Of a stretch of DNA of 64,000 nucleotides, positions 11,700 to 23,956 are shown piece by piece. Position numbers and translations under genes: made by a program. Every line of letters starts with the position of its first letter. Within the stretch, counting starts at the first letter, position 1. The stretch comes from Puccinellia tenuiflora (taxonomy: Eukaryota > Streptophyta > Magnoliopsida > Poales > Poaceae). Below the pieces are notes generated by a model. That model saw nothing but the letters and a program-made list of their open reading frames with translations. It searched no databases and was not told where the DNA came from. The DNA is taken from contig QRDG01000341.1 of assembly GCA_012064385.1 (NCBI GenBank), forward strand, positions 398,309 to 462,308, written 5' to 3'.

Positions 11700-12195
11700 T
11701 GATACATGTCAAATGTATCTATAATTTTTTATTGTTCCATGCTAGTTATATGCCATTGTTACACGTTTTTACCATCCAGTTACATCATTTTTTAGGATTT
11801 TTGTCGGACTAACCTATTAACAAGATGCCGATACGTGTCAAACGTATCTATAAATTTTGATTGATCCATGCTAGTTTTGTGATGTTGTCATATGTTTCTA
11901 CTATCATATTACATCATTTTTATGCATTTTGTCGGACTAACCTATTGACAAGATGCCTAGTGCCATTTCCTGTTTCTGCTGTCTTTTCGTTTCAGAAACT
12001 TACCACAGGAAATATTCTCGGAATGCACTGAAAATTTATGAGGATTTTTTATTCGCCAAGACGGAGTTTCAGTCCAGAGGGCAGCCCTAGGGGCCACGCA
12101 CAGGGCAGGGACGACCCCCAGCCGCGGCCTGCCCTAGGGCGGAGGGTGGGACCCGCCCCTGCTCCTGGTGGGTCCCCTCGGCCCCCTCCGACGCC

Positions 12196-12203
12196 TATAA
12201 AAT
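12196..12203 (+). promoter_or_regulatory. TATA box of solo LTR B
   Basis: TATAAAAT follows the GACGCC motif common to the Athila-like LTRs here (also 17233, 19768 and 62292). It lies just downstream of a GC-rich block, as expected for a U3 promoter. The downstream part of the LTR was later separated from it by the insertion at 12317. Confidence 0.5.
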
Positions 12204-12316
12204 CAGATTAATCCCAAAAATATCGAGGCGGCCATTATTTTCCAGAGAAGTCACTCCGAGGCGCCGCCACCATAAACCCTAGTTCGGGGGGTGATTCTGA
12301 AGCTGATCCCGGCAAC

Positions 12317-15300
12317 TATAAGCCCCACTTAGCGGAAATGAACATTTCGCCAAGTAGAACCACAATTGGATTACATCACATGCACAAGTACGACACAAAA
12401 AGATAAATAAACATAGTTCGAAAATACTTTTATTACATCACAGGGGATCATACGTCCCGAATACAGCAGAAGCAAATCACTCGTCTGAGTACAGACTACA
12501 TCAACGGCCATAGGCCAGAAAATAAAAGAGGACCCGCCCACGGTGGTCTCAGGCTGCCGCCTAGGATCTCTATCTACTCGTCGTAGTCAGCATCGAACTC
12601 CACGTAGTAGCCTCCATCTGGGTCGCTGAACTCTGCTGTCGCTCCTGCATCGGTAAAAACACGGGCACCGGACACCCGATGGTATGAGTACGGGGGTACT
12701 CAGCAAGTCTTACGCACAAGAGGAAAAGAAGATACGATGCACATGCATTGGGGTTGAAAAAGGGGTTGTATGTGGACTTGCAGCAGCAGCACCTAATAAC
12801 TACAGAAGACACGCTACAACTTGCGTCTAATTAGAATAAGGGAAGAGAGCGCTTGTGCTACTGGACTACGCTACTCACCAAGCAATACCCGTCCTGAGAC
12901 AACTCCATCGTATCATATACCCACGAGGACGAAGTCCGGACACTCACACGTTGATCAAGTTTTAGCAGGTTTATTTTTCGAATATGGTTATTTACTAGTA
13001 AAATTAGCTATTTATGATATACGATGATGTCTATGATCTTTTTAGCCAGCACATTACCCAAGTCGTCCATAACCGCGGACTCGGCTTTTCGAAAATATTT
13101 AACCCTGCAGGGGTTCCCAAATGTAACCATACACGTTCAATCAACCACATGCCACAGAGGCATTTAGGTATCTCAACACGACCTTCCCCTTCACTTCTAC
13201 ATTGGATACGGAGCCACCTATCTGGGACTGATCCACGTCGAGAGCCCGGCCGAAACTCCTTTGTGGGCCCAAACGTTTGCGCCTAAGTGCTAGGTGGAAC
13301 CAACTACCATGAGTGGCCACTTCGCATCATACCGCGACCTATATGTGTCACTCATCCTCATCATGCTTCTTCTGTGACATGCTCCAAATGATAAACACCC
13401 GAACTAATTGTGGCTCCCTAACCAATATAGCAGATCCGGTACTAAGTTGCGGGGGGTTCCATAAGTCTTCCCACGTGTGGGTAGGGCGCTCATTCTTGGA
13501 TAAGCGTAAAAGAACGGTTTTTCTAGGCGACACTAGCAGAACAAATCGCCATAAACTGGCCTTCCGCCGGTGCCTTATCTTTAATATAATAAAGTGATTC
13601 CCACATAGCAAGTCTTCAAATTTTAAGATATACCAGCTAAACATGTGATAGACCACAATCAACTCGTAAGCATGCTAGTAGATAGCAACTGGAAAACAAG
13701 CATAGGATATAGGCAGGCATATCAGGAATATCTGGACTTCTAACAAGCTATGCAATTCTAGTAGGAATCGTAAGACACAACAGAACGAAAGTCCTAAAGC
13801 ACGCAAGACAGGAATAGGCATCACATGAGAAAGTTGGGGAGGGGCTGCTTGCCTTGTTGCTCAGTAGCCTGGTAATGGGCGAACTCCTCGGAGGTGTCGG
13901 GGTACTCGGTAACGTCGTCGTCTACGGGTAACCCCAAAACATAGCAAAAGGCAAATCAATACAAATGCATTCAAACAAGGATGATGACATGTTCAAATTA
14001 AATATGCAACAATTTAAGTGCTAAACATTTTATTAAGCAAGTTAAAATTAGGGTTTAGCAATTTAATAAACAATTAAGGCAATTAGGGCATTTTATTAAT
14101 TCAATTAATTGAATTTCCAATGAACCCGAAAGTTAATTTATTTAATTCATGCATGCAAAATTAGATTCAAACCGATTGCATTTTAGCTTTAATTTGATAT
14201 TAAAAATTCATAATTTTGAAGGTGTGGTTCAAAAGTTATGAATGTTTGAAGTTTTAATAATTAGCAAAAGGATTTAATTATTTAAAACATTTAAATTAAT
14301 TCATATTCGGGTAGAATTTGGATTTATGATTTGAAAACATATTTTTATTGTAATTTTTGACAAATATTTTATGTGTTATTTAATTATTGCAAAAACAGGA
14401 CAAATTAATTAAAGCAGGGGCCTATTTGCAAAAAGATTCGAAAACTGGGCTTTTCTGGAAAAGTTCCATATCTGGATCTGGATCTGGAACCATTTGTCAC
14501 CGGGGCTTGAACTACACAGGTGTATGACATGTGGGATCCAGTGGCCCACATGTCAGTGGCCAGCAACATGTGTAAAAAAAGAGGGGTTTTTTTATGCGCC
14601 ATCGGGGGTTCGAACTCAGGCGGCTCCGTTTGGGAACAGAGGGACGGACCAGATGGGCTGAGCGGGGATCTTGTCAGGTAACAGGTTGCGTGCTAAGTGA
14701 ACTAATACTGCTGCTGTAACTGAAACTGAACTGAAAACGAGTTTCAGACAGAGCGGCGACAGAGGGCGTCGGCCGGCGGTGACCACGAACTGGCGGCGCC
14801 GTCCAAGCGTTCTCGTGCATGTGCAGTGCAGTGGGTGCAGAGGCGAGGCATGCACGGGCTCGAGGTCGAGCGGCACGAGCTCGTGCTTGCATCCATGGCG
14901 TCGGCCTCGGCAAAAAAAGGAGAACCCACGACGCGCGACGGCGTCGGGCCAGAGCAAGAGGGGGGAGCGGAGAAGGTGCCCGAGGGCGGCGGTGGTGCTC
15001 ACCCAAGGCAGAGGAAAACAGGTCGACGACGGGGTTGACGACGGCGACGACGAGCACGCGACGGAACCCGGGGTAGACGACGGCGGGGCTCGGGAAGAAG
15101 GAAGAAGACGACGTCGAGGGAAGCAGACCCTGGTGTGGTTGTTCTCCTCCAGCTCCTGCTCGCGGTCGTCGAGGACGTGCACCAGCTCTGCTACCCCATG
15201 GCGACGGCGATCTCCTCCGGCTAGAGAAGGTGGTGCTCTTTGTTGCTCTCGGGTTTGAAGAAGAAGGAGCAGAGAGGGAGAGAGATGGCGGCAGCGGCAG

Positions 15301-15917
15301 GGAAAGGAGGGAGAGGGGAGAGGCGCTAGGGTTTGGGTAGGTGTCTCCCTGGTGGTCGCTTTATAGGAGGGGGAAAAGTGGAGCCGGTGGTGCGGGTGGT
15401 GCCGGGGACGGAAACGGCGTCGGGGTCGATGACGCTAAAAGGTGAGGAGGACAATGCCGGGCTGGGGGGTGAGTGGGCCGGCTGAGTGGGCTGCAGGTGG
15501 GCTGGTGCGGGGGTGAGGAGAGAGGAGAGAAGAGGAAGAGAGGCTGGGCTCGGCCCAGTCTCTGGTTTTTTTTCTAGTTTCTGTTTTTATCTTTTTCCAG
15601 AAAAATAAAAGAGAAGGAAAAAGAGAAAAACAAAATAAAACTAGGGTTTTGATTTTTCTGAAAATATTTTTTTAGTTTGCAAATTCAAAATAACATTAAG
15701 ATTTCCTTTGTCCAAAATAATTTTTGTTTTTAATTATTTTGTTTTGCAATTTAGAAATTAGGTTTGCATGTGATAACACATGGAAAGCAATTTATTTTTT
15801 ATTTGTTTTCTTTTATTTTTGCAAAACACAAAATACAACCACTAAGATGATGTCATGCTGATGCAATAATTGAAAACAAACATGAAATTAAAAGGGGATT
15901 ACTTTTGGGATGTTACA
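12317..15917 (-). mobile_element. Gypsy solo LTR (minus), 3.6 kb, TSD GCAAC
   Basis: GCAAC occurs at 12312-12316 and 15918-15922, a perfect 5-bp target-site duplication. In element orientation the LTR starts TGTAACATCCC and ends GGGGCTTATA; the final CA has become TA, so the left terminus on the plus strand is TA instead of TG. It shares the segment CCAAGTCGTCCATAACCGCG (13060-13079) with the LTRs of the Gypsy element at 49392-59904, so it is a related family. It has a GC-rich block with several overlapping readings (14616-15258) and a TATAAAG box on the minus strand near 15360. None of the readings resembles a known protein. Confidence 0.85.
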
Positions 15918-18472
15918 GCAACCTGTCGGAGGGGAGATCGATCCCGGAGGGCTCTTCATCGCCATGCCTTCCTCCGGGATGATTTGTGAGTAGTCCCACC
16001 TTGGACCACGGGTCCATGGCAGTAGCTAGATGGTAGTCTCTCTCTCTTGTGCTTCATGTCTTATGATCTTGTGAGATGCCTAACATGATCAAGATCGATT
16101 ATTGTAATGTTATGTGATGTGTTTGCTGGGATCTGATGGATTATGAAGTTATGATCAGATTGTGCATGATTCTTATATGTTGATTTATGTTCTTGCATGC
16201 TCTCTGATGTGCGTAGTTACTTTGGCCAAGTGATTGTGTGTATCTCCAAGAGGGAGTATTTATGCTAGATAGTGGGTTCATGCCCCCTTTTGTTCCTGGG
16301 CACGAGTGACAGAAACGTCTAAGGGCGAGGGTGTGTTGTTGCTACTAAGGGTAAAACAGCAGTGTCAATGTCTCTTTTGATATTAGTATTGCTTACTTCA
16401 TGCGCTTTACTTAATGCAAATGTCTGTTGCTTGCAACTTAATACCGTTGGGTGAAAGGCTGAATAGCGATCCCACGGTGGACTTTTTAGGCAAAGATGCA
16501 GTTGGACTCAACGGTCTTTGTTCATTGTCGTGATGCCTACATAAATATTATCATGTTCACTATGTCATAGCTAGATTAAGTTTGTGTTATAATCTTGTCA
16601 ATTGCCTAGCTGTAATTTGTTTACCCCACATATGAGTGTTTTATTTACTTGAGAGACTCCACTAGTGAACCCATGGCCCCCGGTCCATCTTTTTACATTG
16701 ATTGCAACCTTTATTCATCACTTTTCATCATCATTACTCCTCTGATCCACTTTCATATTTTCATCTATTTCACTATACAATTAACCGCTTTGTTTTCTGC
16801 AAGATCGGAAAGATTGACAACCTTTCCGCCGTTGGGGGCAAAGTAATTGGTTGAGTGTGTGCAGGTCCATGTCTGTTGAAGAATAAGCGCCAGAGATCTT
16901 CAACATTCACTTTGCTGTTGATTTCAAAGTCCTACTGGTTCGATAAACCTCGGTTCGTTAACGAGGGAAAACTGCTACTTACTACATCCACGCCTTCGCT
17001 TGGGGCACAACCCAACGCTACCATCACCGATCATCAGATGCCTAGTGCCACTTCCTTTGTTGTTTTCTATTTCAGAAAAGTTACTTCTGGAAATATTCTC
17101 GGAATTGGACGATAATTTACGACAAAAGGAAGCCAGAGACCAAAGGGCGACCTGGGGGCCACCCAGGGGCCAGGGGCCGCGGGTGGGACCCGCCCCTGCG
17201 CCCTGGGCACCGCCTAGGCCCCCCTCGACGCCTATAAAATCCCTAAAACCCTAAAACGCTAGGGGCGACGATTATTTTTCTAGAAACACGACCAGACGGC
17301 GCCGGCTCCTTGAAACCTAATTCAGGGAGATTTTGTAGCTGCTCCCGGCACACTGCCGGAGGGGAGATCGATCCCGGAGGGCTCTACATCGCCATGCCTT
17401 CCGTCGGGATGAAGCGTGAGTAGTTCCACCTTGGACTACGGGTCCATGGCAGTAGCTAGATGGTTGTCTTTCTCCCTTGTGCTCCATGTTTATGATCTTG
17501 TGAGTTGCCCTACATGATCAAGATCGACTATTTGTAATGCTACATGATGTGTTTTTTGGGATCCGATGGATTATGAAGTTTTGATCAGATTGTGCATGGT
17601 TCTTATATATTAATTTATGTTCTTGCATGCTCTCCGATGTGTGTAGCTGTTTTGGCCAAGTGATTGCTTATGTCTCCAAGAGAGAGTATTTATGCTAGAT
17701 AGTTGGTTCATTCCCCCTCTTGTGCCTGGGCACGAGTGACAGAAACGTCTAAGGACGAGGGTGTGCTGTTGCGACTAAGGGTAAAACAGCGGCGTTTATG
17801 TCTACGTGATTATAAATGTTGCTTACTTCATACGCTTTACTTAATGCAGTTTTTTGACGCTTGCGACTTAATACCGATGGGTGACAGGCTGGATAGCGAT
17901 CCCTAGGTGGACTTTTTAGACAAAGATGTAGTCGGATGGCAGTATTTGTTCCTTGTTGTGATGCCTACATGAATATTACCATGAACACTTTGATATAGCT
18001 AGATTAAGTTTGTGTCATAATTATGTCAATTGCCCAATTATAATTTGTTTACCCATCATATGAGTATTTTATTTATTGGAGAGACACCGCAAGTGAACCC
18101 ATGGCCCCCGGTCCATCTTTTGACATTGTTTACAACATCATTTACTTGATTTCCATAATCACTTGCTCGCTGGTCCGTTTCCATAAATAATTTCACTACA
18201 CTATACGTTTAACCACTTTATTTTCAGCAGACCGGGAAGATTGACAACCTTCCTGCCGTTGGGGGCAAAGTAATTGTTTGAGTGTGTGCCGGTCCATGTT
18301 CGTCGACGATTAAGCACCAAAGATCGTTGACGGGCACCTCGTTGTTGATTTCAAAGTACTACTGGTTCGTTTAAACCTTGGTTCTTCACTGAGGGAAAAC
18401 TGCTACTTGCTACATCCACGCCTTCGCTTGGGCACCACCCAACTCTTCTATATCCACCATCAAGCAGTTTTC

Positions 18473-18490
18473 TGGTGCCGTTGCCGGGGA
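18473..18490 (+). other. Primer-binding site of element 1 (tRNA-Asp type)
   Basis: TGGTGCCGTTGCCGGGGA is complementary, with one mismatch, to the 3' end of plant tRNA-Asp (which gives TGGCGCCGTTGCCGGGG). It begins 10 bases after the LTR end. The intact form is seen at 63542 in element 3. Athila-lineage Gypsy elements are known to use tRNA-Asp. Confidence 0.85.
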
Positions 18491-18656
18491 CTTTGGAGCT
18501 ACAGCAAGGGGAGTCTCGCGCTCTCAATCACTTTACTTTGTTTTTGTCTTGCTTAGTTTACTTCTTATTTTGCTTATTTAGTTGTTTAAAAATTTCTCAA
18601 AACCCAAATAAATTTGTGTAGTCTTTATTCCTTTTTTGTTAGTTTGCTTTTTCAAT

Positions 18657-21600
18657 ATGTCTTCTACTGAAAATACCAAGTTGTGAGACTTTACTAGCAC
18701 TAAAAATAATGATTTTATATGCTCTCCAATTGCTCCACCCGCCACTAAAGCGGAATCTTATGAAATTAAACCTGCTTGCTAAATCTTGTTATGAAAGAGC
18801 AATTTTCTTGTGCTAGTACTGATGATGCCGCACCTCATTTAAATAACTTTGTTGAGTTATGTGATATGCAAAAATATAAAGAGGTTGAAAGTGACATCAT
18901 AAAACTGAAACTTTTCCCTTTCTCTTTGAGAGGGAGAGCTAAAGAATGGTTATTGTCTTTTCCTAAAAATAGTATTGATTCTTGGACTAAATGCAAAGAT
19001 GCTTTTATTGGAAAATACTATCGACCTGCTAAAATTATACAATTGAGGAGTAACATTATGAACTTTAGACAATTTGATAATGAACATGTTGCTCAAGCTT
19101 GGTAAAGAATCAAGTCTATGGTTAAATATTGTCCCATGCATGGATTAACTACTTGGATGGTTGTCCAAACTTTTTATGCAGGTTTGAATTTTTCTTCAAG
19201 GAACTTGTTGGACTTGGCCGCCGGTGGTACCTTCATGTCCACCACATTAGGTGCAGCAACTAAACTTTTGGATGATATGACGACAAATTATTCAAAATGG
19301 CACACCGAAAGGGCTCCAACTGGTAAGAAGGTAAATTCTGTCGAGGAAATTTCCTCTTTGAATGAGAAGGTTGATATGATCATGTCTATGCTTGCTACCA
19401 GTTGATACGTGTCAAATGTATCTATAATTTTTGATTATTCAATGCTAGTTATATGCCATTGTTACATGTTTTTACTATCTTATTACATCATTTTTAGGTT
19501 TTTTGTCGGACTAACCTATTGACAAGATGCCCAGTGCCAGTTCCCTGTTTTTGTTGTTTTCTATTTCGGAAAAGTTACTTCTGGAAATATTCTCGGAATT
19601 GGACGATAATTTACGAAGATTTTTATGCGACAAAAGGAAGTCGAAAACCAAAAGGCAGCCTGAGGGCCACCCAGGGGCTAGGGCGACCCCTGGCTGCGGC
19701 CCCACAGGGACCCGCGGGTAGGACCCGCCCTAGCGCCCTGGGCACCGCCTCGGCCCCCCTCGATACCTATAAAATCCTAAAACCCTAAAACATTGGGGAC
19801 GACGATTACTTTCCAGTAACATGACCCGACGCCGCCGCCTCCTCGAAACCTAATTCGGGGAGATTCTAAAACGGCTCCCGGCATGCTGCCGGAGGGGAGA
19901 TCGATCTCGGAGTGCTCTACATCGCCATGCCTTCCACCGGGATGAAGTGTGAGTACTTCCACCTTGTACTATGGGTCCATGGCAGTAGCTAGATGGTTGT
20001 CTCTCTCCCTTGTGCTTCATGTTTATGATCTTGTGAGCTGCCCTACATGATCAAGATCGACTATTTATAATGCTATATGATGTGTTTGTTGCGATCGGAT
20101 GGATTATGAAGTTATGATCAGATTGTGCATGGTTCTTAGTTATTAATTTATGTTCTTGCATGCTCTCCGATGTGTGTAGTTGCTTTGGCCAAGTGATTGT
20201 TTATGTCTCCAAGAGAGAGTATATATGCTAGATTTTTGGTTCATGCCCCCTCTTGTGCCTGGGCACGAGTGACAGAAACATCTAAGGACGAGGGTGTGCT
20301 GTTGCGACTAAGGGCAAAATAGCGGTGTTTATGTCTACGTGATTATAAATGTTGCTTACTTCATACGGTTTACTTAATGCAATTGTCTGTCGCTTGCGAC
20401 TTAATACCGATGGGTGACAGGTTGGATAGCGATCCCTAGGTGGACTTTTTAGAGAAAGATGCAGGTGGATGGCGTTCTTTGTTCCTTGTTGTGATGCCTA
20501 CATGAATATTACCGTGAACACTTTGATATAGCTAGATTAAGTTTGTGTCATAATTCTGTCAATTGCCCAACTATAATTTGTTTACCCTTCATATGAGTGT
20601 TTTATTTATTGGAGAGACACCACTAGTGAACCCATGGCCCCCGTTCCATCTTTTTACATTGTTTACAACATCATTTACTTGCTTTCCATAATCACTTGCT
20701 CGCTGGTCCGTTTTCCTAAATCATTTCACTACACTATAAGTTTAACCGCTTTGTTTTCAGCAGACCAGGTAGATTGACAACCTTCCTGTTGTTGGGCGCA
20801 AAGTAATTGTTTGAGTGTGTGCAGGTCCATGTTCGTTGACTATTCAGCGCTAGAGATCGTTGACGGGCACCTCGTTGTTGATTTCAAAGTCCTACTGGTT
20901 CGATTAAACCTTGGTTCTTCACTAAGGGTAAAACTGCTACTCGCTATATCCATGCCTTCGCTTGGGGCACCACCCAACTATATTATCCATCATCACCAAT
21001 CAGTCCCCTATTGATCATAATAATGTTCCTCTTGCTTCATTAATTGCTCAGGAAAAGGATCAAGTTGATGTTAATTTCCTTAATAAAAATAATTTCAACA
21101 ACAATGCTTATAGAAATAATTTTGGTGGTAACAATTATAAACCTTATCCTCCTAATAATGGCAACTCTTATGGTAATTCTTACAATGATAATAAGAGTGT
21201 GCCTACTGATATTGAAAATATTTTAAAAGATTTCATCACTACTCAGAGAGCTTTTTATAAAATTGTTGAAGAGAAACTTGAAAAACTAGATAGTCTTGGC
21301 TCTAAAGTGGAGATTCTTGCTCATGATGTTGAAATTTTTAAAAATTAGAACCACTCCTCTTCAAGACAAACCTACCGAATCTTTAAATTCTATTTCTATC
21401 CAAATTAATGAGAATGAAAGGATGCTAGCTCGTTTGCATGCTAGGTGGGCTAGAGAGGAAGAAGAAGCTAAAATTCCTAAAATGAATAGTAAAACTTTTA
21501 ATGTTTATACTATCCAAACTACTAATGATGATCCTCCTAGCCTCTTTAAAGATGATGAAATTGATTTTGATAATTGAAATCTTACTGAAGTCATAAAGTT

Positions 21601-22199
21601 CCTACAAAAACTTGCTAAGTCTCCGGATGCTAGTAAGTTAAGCATTGATTTTACTAAACACATTACCGATGCTCTTATCAAAGCTAGGGAAGAAAAGCTC
21701 CAACTTGAAAACTCTATTCCTAGAAAATTACAAGATAGTTGGGAGCCATCTATTAAGATGGAAATAAATTACTTTAATTGCAATGCTCTGTGTGATCTCG
21801 GTGCAAGTGTTTTCTGTTATGCCTAAAAGTTACTATGATATGCTTGATTTGAAACCTTTGGAAGAGTGTCATTTATATGTGCATCTTGCCGATTCCTCTA
21901 AGAAGAAACGTTTGGGTAGAATTAATGATCTTCTTATTGTTGTTAATAATAATTATGTTCCTGTTAATTTTATTGTTATGGATATCGAGTGCAATGCTTC
22001 TTGTCCTATTATCTTAGGGAGACCGTTTTTTAGAACTGTTGGTGCTATTATTTATATGAAAGAGGGAAACATAAGATTTCATTTTCCTCTTAGAAAAGGG
22101 ATGGAACACTTACCTAGAAAGAGAATGAAGCTACCTTTTGAATCAATCATAAGGTCTATCTATGTTCTTTATCTTGCTAAGGCCTCCGAAAACACTTGA
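18657..22199 (+). pseudogene. Athila-like gag-protease gene, broken, interrupted by LTR C
   Basis: The gene probably begins with MSSTENTK at 18657. It has an early stop, a frameshift near 18775, then an LNNFVELCDMQKYKEVESD stretch and a gag core (FSLRGRAKEWLLSFPKNSID), with a TGG-to-TAG-like stop after AQAW at about 19103. After solo LTR C (19403-21002) the asparagine-rich gag tail (NNFNNNAYRNNFGGNNYKP) continues, with stops near 21346 and 21575. The aspartic protease follows (DLGASV-like motif at 21797 spoiled by a one-base shift; IECNASCPIILGRPF around 21990), ending at 22199. No CCHC knuckle is seen, and no reverse transcriptase or integrase follows. The gag would form the virus-like particle and the protease would process it. 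Confidence 0.8.
19403..21002 (+). mobile_element. Solo LTR C (Athila-like) inside gag
   Basis: A complete 1.60-kb LTR starts TGATACGTG at 19403 and ends CACCAATCA at about 21002; TATAAAAT is at 19768-19775. CCAGT precedes it (19398-19402); on the right only CAGT followed by CCCC is seen, so the duplication is eroded by a few bases. Joining the gag reading across it (MLATS, then PPIDHNNVPL) fits one continuous protein, which confirms that it interrupted gag. Confidence 0.8.
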
Positions 22200-22843
22200 T
22201 ATGTGGCATTGCGCCTAGCTAAAAGGCGTTAAAGAAAAGCGCTTGTTGGGAGGCAACCCAATTTTTATTTTATTTTTGCTTTTTTTAGTCATGGAGTTGT
22301 TTCTTCTGTATCAACTTCATTGGATCCTTGTTTTTAGTTTTTGTGTGACAAGAAGTAGCCTGTAATGCTTAGAAAGTGTGAAGTTTTGCTTTGCTGTCCA
22401 GAAACAGATTTTGAGCTCCTGTTGTAGAAAATCTCGAAAAATCGCAGAACATTATATTTTTCTGGAATTTTTTACAGCAAGCCTTATACTTTTATCTATC
22501 TTTCATTAGTTTTAAGTTTTTTTTAGCCCCGTAAGTGCCTCTAAAAAATAGATCTTTACAGACTGTCCAGTTTTGACAGATTCTGCCTTTATTTGTGTTT
22601 GCCTCTTTTATTAATGTCATTAGTGGTACTTTGAGGAAGGAGTGCCACCCTTGAGGCTTAGTAAACAGTAGATAATGCTAAATCAAGTTTGTGCAATTTG
22701 TCTTGGTGGAACCCAAGTGAGTTTTATTTTATTGGAACTAACTCTCTAATCAGTTTATGAAAAGTTTTGTGCGAAGGGAGTTTTTAGGTTGCACGAGGGA
22801 AGATGATGAAAGAAAGTTGAAGGATGGACAAAAGCACAAGCTT

Positions 22844-22866
22844 GGGGATGCCCCCGTGGCATCCCC
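22844..22866 (+). other. Conserved hairpin, element 1
   Basis: GGGGATGCC pairs perfectly with GGCATCCCC across a five-base loop (22853-22857). A second, slightly imperfect copy (GGGAATGCC and GGCATCCCC) follows at 22901-22921. The same hairpin occurs on the minus strand at 44940-44962 in element 2. It lies about 1.0 kb before the 3' LTR in both elements once the duplication in element 2 is discounted. Confidence 0.65.
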
Positions 22867-23848
22867 CTGAACATTCAAGAAGACTCAAGCATCTAAGCTT
22901 GGGAATGCCCAAGGCATCCCCTCTTCTTCATCGACAACCATCAGGTCGTCTCCGTTGAAGCTATGTTTTTATCACTTCACATATTATGTGTTATTCTTGG
23001 AGCGTCATTTTATTTTTCTTTCAGTTTATTTTAATTTGTTTGCTGGTCATGTACTTTGTTGGATCCTAGCTATCTTGTGTGGGAGAGAGACACGCTCCGC
23101 TTTTTCATTAGAATACTCTTGTGCTTCCCTTATATTTTGTTGAGTATTCTTAGCTTTGTTTTCTTATCAGCTCTTGTGCTTTACTTATATATTTTAAGAG
23201 TTGTTAGTTCTTTCTATTAGACTATCTTATGCTTCACTTATATTTGTTTAGAGAGTTGTTTATGGTTGCTTGCTTGATTCGTTGGAATGACAAAAATGTC
23301 GTGCATGTGTAGTGGTGTGACGAAAAACTTGCATAGTCCTGTAGATCTTCATGTTTGAATAACTTGAAACTTGCCAATTGTTTTGAGATGTTAAGTGAAT
23401 TAATGCTTAAACTTGCTGGTTATTTAAGTTAAGGCTCATTAGTGAAGAACTACCATTAAAGCTTGAATTTATAAAGTAGATTATATTGCATCTTCATGCT
23501 TAATCATGATTCTTTATGTTGACAGTATCTATAAGATAAGCATGTTGAAAGTTGAAGCAACGCTGAAACTTGCATCTTCCTTTGTGTTGACTTCAAATAC
23601 TTTTGACAAGAAAATATTACCTTGAAGACTTTCTTGTTATGTTAATCTTTATTCTTTCATGTCTCTAAAGTACTATTCATGAAAGGTTTTGATTAGATGA
23701 TGCAACTTGTTTACTCATTGTTTGCTTGATTATCAAATATAGACAATTGTTTTGGATCACTTTATTCATATCATGTGCTTTACATTACTATTTGATCAAG
23801 GTTATGCTAGTAGCATGTCTCATCAAAAATTATTTTGTTTATCACTTA

Positions 23849-23868
23849 CCTACTCGAGGACGAGTAGG
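23849..23868 (+). other. Conserved hairpin next to the polypurine tract
   Basis: CCTACTCG and CGAGTAGG form a perfect 8-bp stem with loop AGGA, two bases before the polypurine stretch. An identical structure is found in element 2 at 43167-43186. Its position suggests a role in RNA structure or plus-strand priming, but that is inference. Confidence 0.6.
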
Positions 23869-23869
23869 A

Positions 23870-23886
23870 GTTAAGCTTGGGGATGC
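23870..23886 (+). other. Polypurine tract of element 1
   Basis: GTTAAGCTTGGGGATGC lies immediately before the 3' LTR start TGATATG at 23887, the expected place for the plus-strand primer of reverse transcription. The same sequence precedes the 3' LTR of element 2 (43149-43165, minus strand). Confidence 0.7.
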
Positions 23887-23956
23887 TGATATGTGTCAAA
23901 CATATCTATAATTTTTTATTGTTCCATGCTAGTTATATGCCATTGTTACATTTTTT
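23887..23956 (+). mobile_element. Element 1 3' LTR, first 70 bases only
   Basis: TGATATGTGTCAAACATATC and the following bases match the start of the 5' LTR at 11700, then stop in a T-run at 23956 where the Copia element begins. The remaining 1.5 kb is not found in this window, so it was lost when the right side of the nest was rearranged. Confidence 0.75.

Larger units (their letters stand above)
11829..17036 (+). mobile_element. Solo LTR B (Athila-like), TSD GATGC
   Basis: A second LTR of the same family sits inside the first. GATGC is found at 11824-11828 and at 17037-17041, a perfect 5-bp target-site duplication. The first base is C (CGATACGTG) where related LTRs have T, a point change in the terminal TG. 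Without the nested Gypsy LTR (12317-15922 with its TSD) its length is 1.60 kb. A TATA box lies at 12196-12203. No internal region remains. Confidence 0.85.
11700..18462 (+). mobile_element. Athila-like element 1: 5' LTR (interrupted)
   Basis: The LTR begins TGATACATGTC at 11700, is broken at 11828 by solo LTR B, resumes at 17042 and ends TATCCACCATCA at 18462, followed 10 bases later by the primer site. The two parts add up to about 1.55 kb. A TATAAAAT box lies at 17233-17240. It is the 5' LTR of an element whose internal region runs to 23886 and whose 3' LTR begins at 23887. The CCTTT before it has no visible partner because the right side of the element is lost. Confidence 0.8.
22200..23886 (+). 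other. Element 1 3' noncoding region with conserved structures
   Basis: There is no coding sequence between the end of the protease part and the 3' LTR. The region is clearly homologous to 43149-45590 on the minus strand (element 2). It contains the motif GCGCTTGTTGGGAGGCAACC at 22240-22259, hairpins at 22844-22866, 22901-22921 and 23849-23868, and the polypurine tract just before 23887. Short readings (22955-23143, 23726-23911) have no recognisable domains. Confidence 0.7.

Noticed and set aside
14616..15258. Serine/arginine-rich open frames on both strands
   Set aside because: They lie inside the Gypsy solo LTR bounded by the GCAAC duplication and resemble no known protein.
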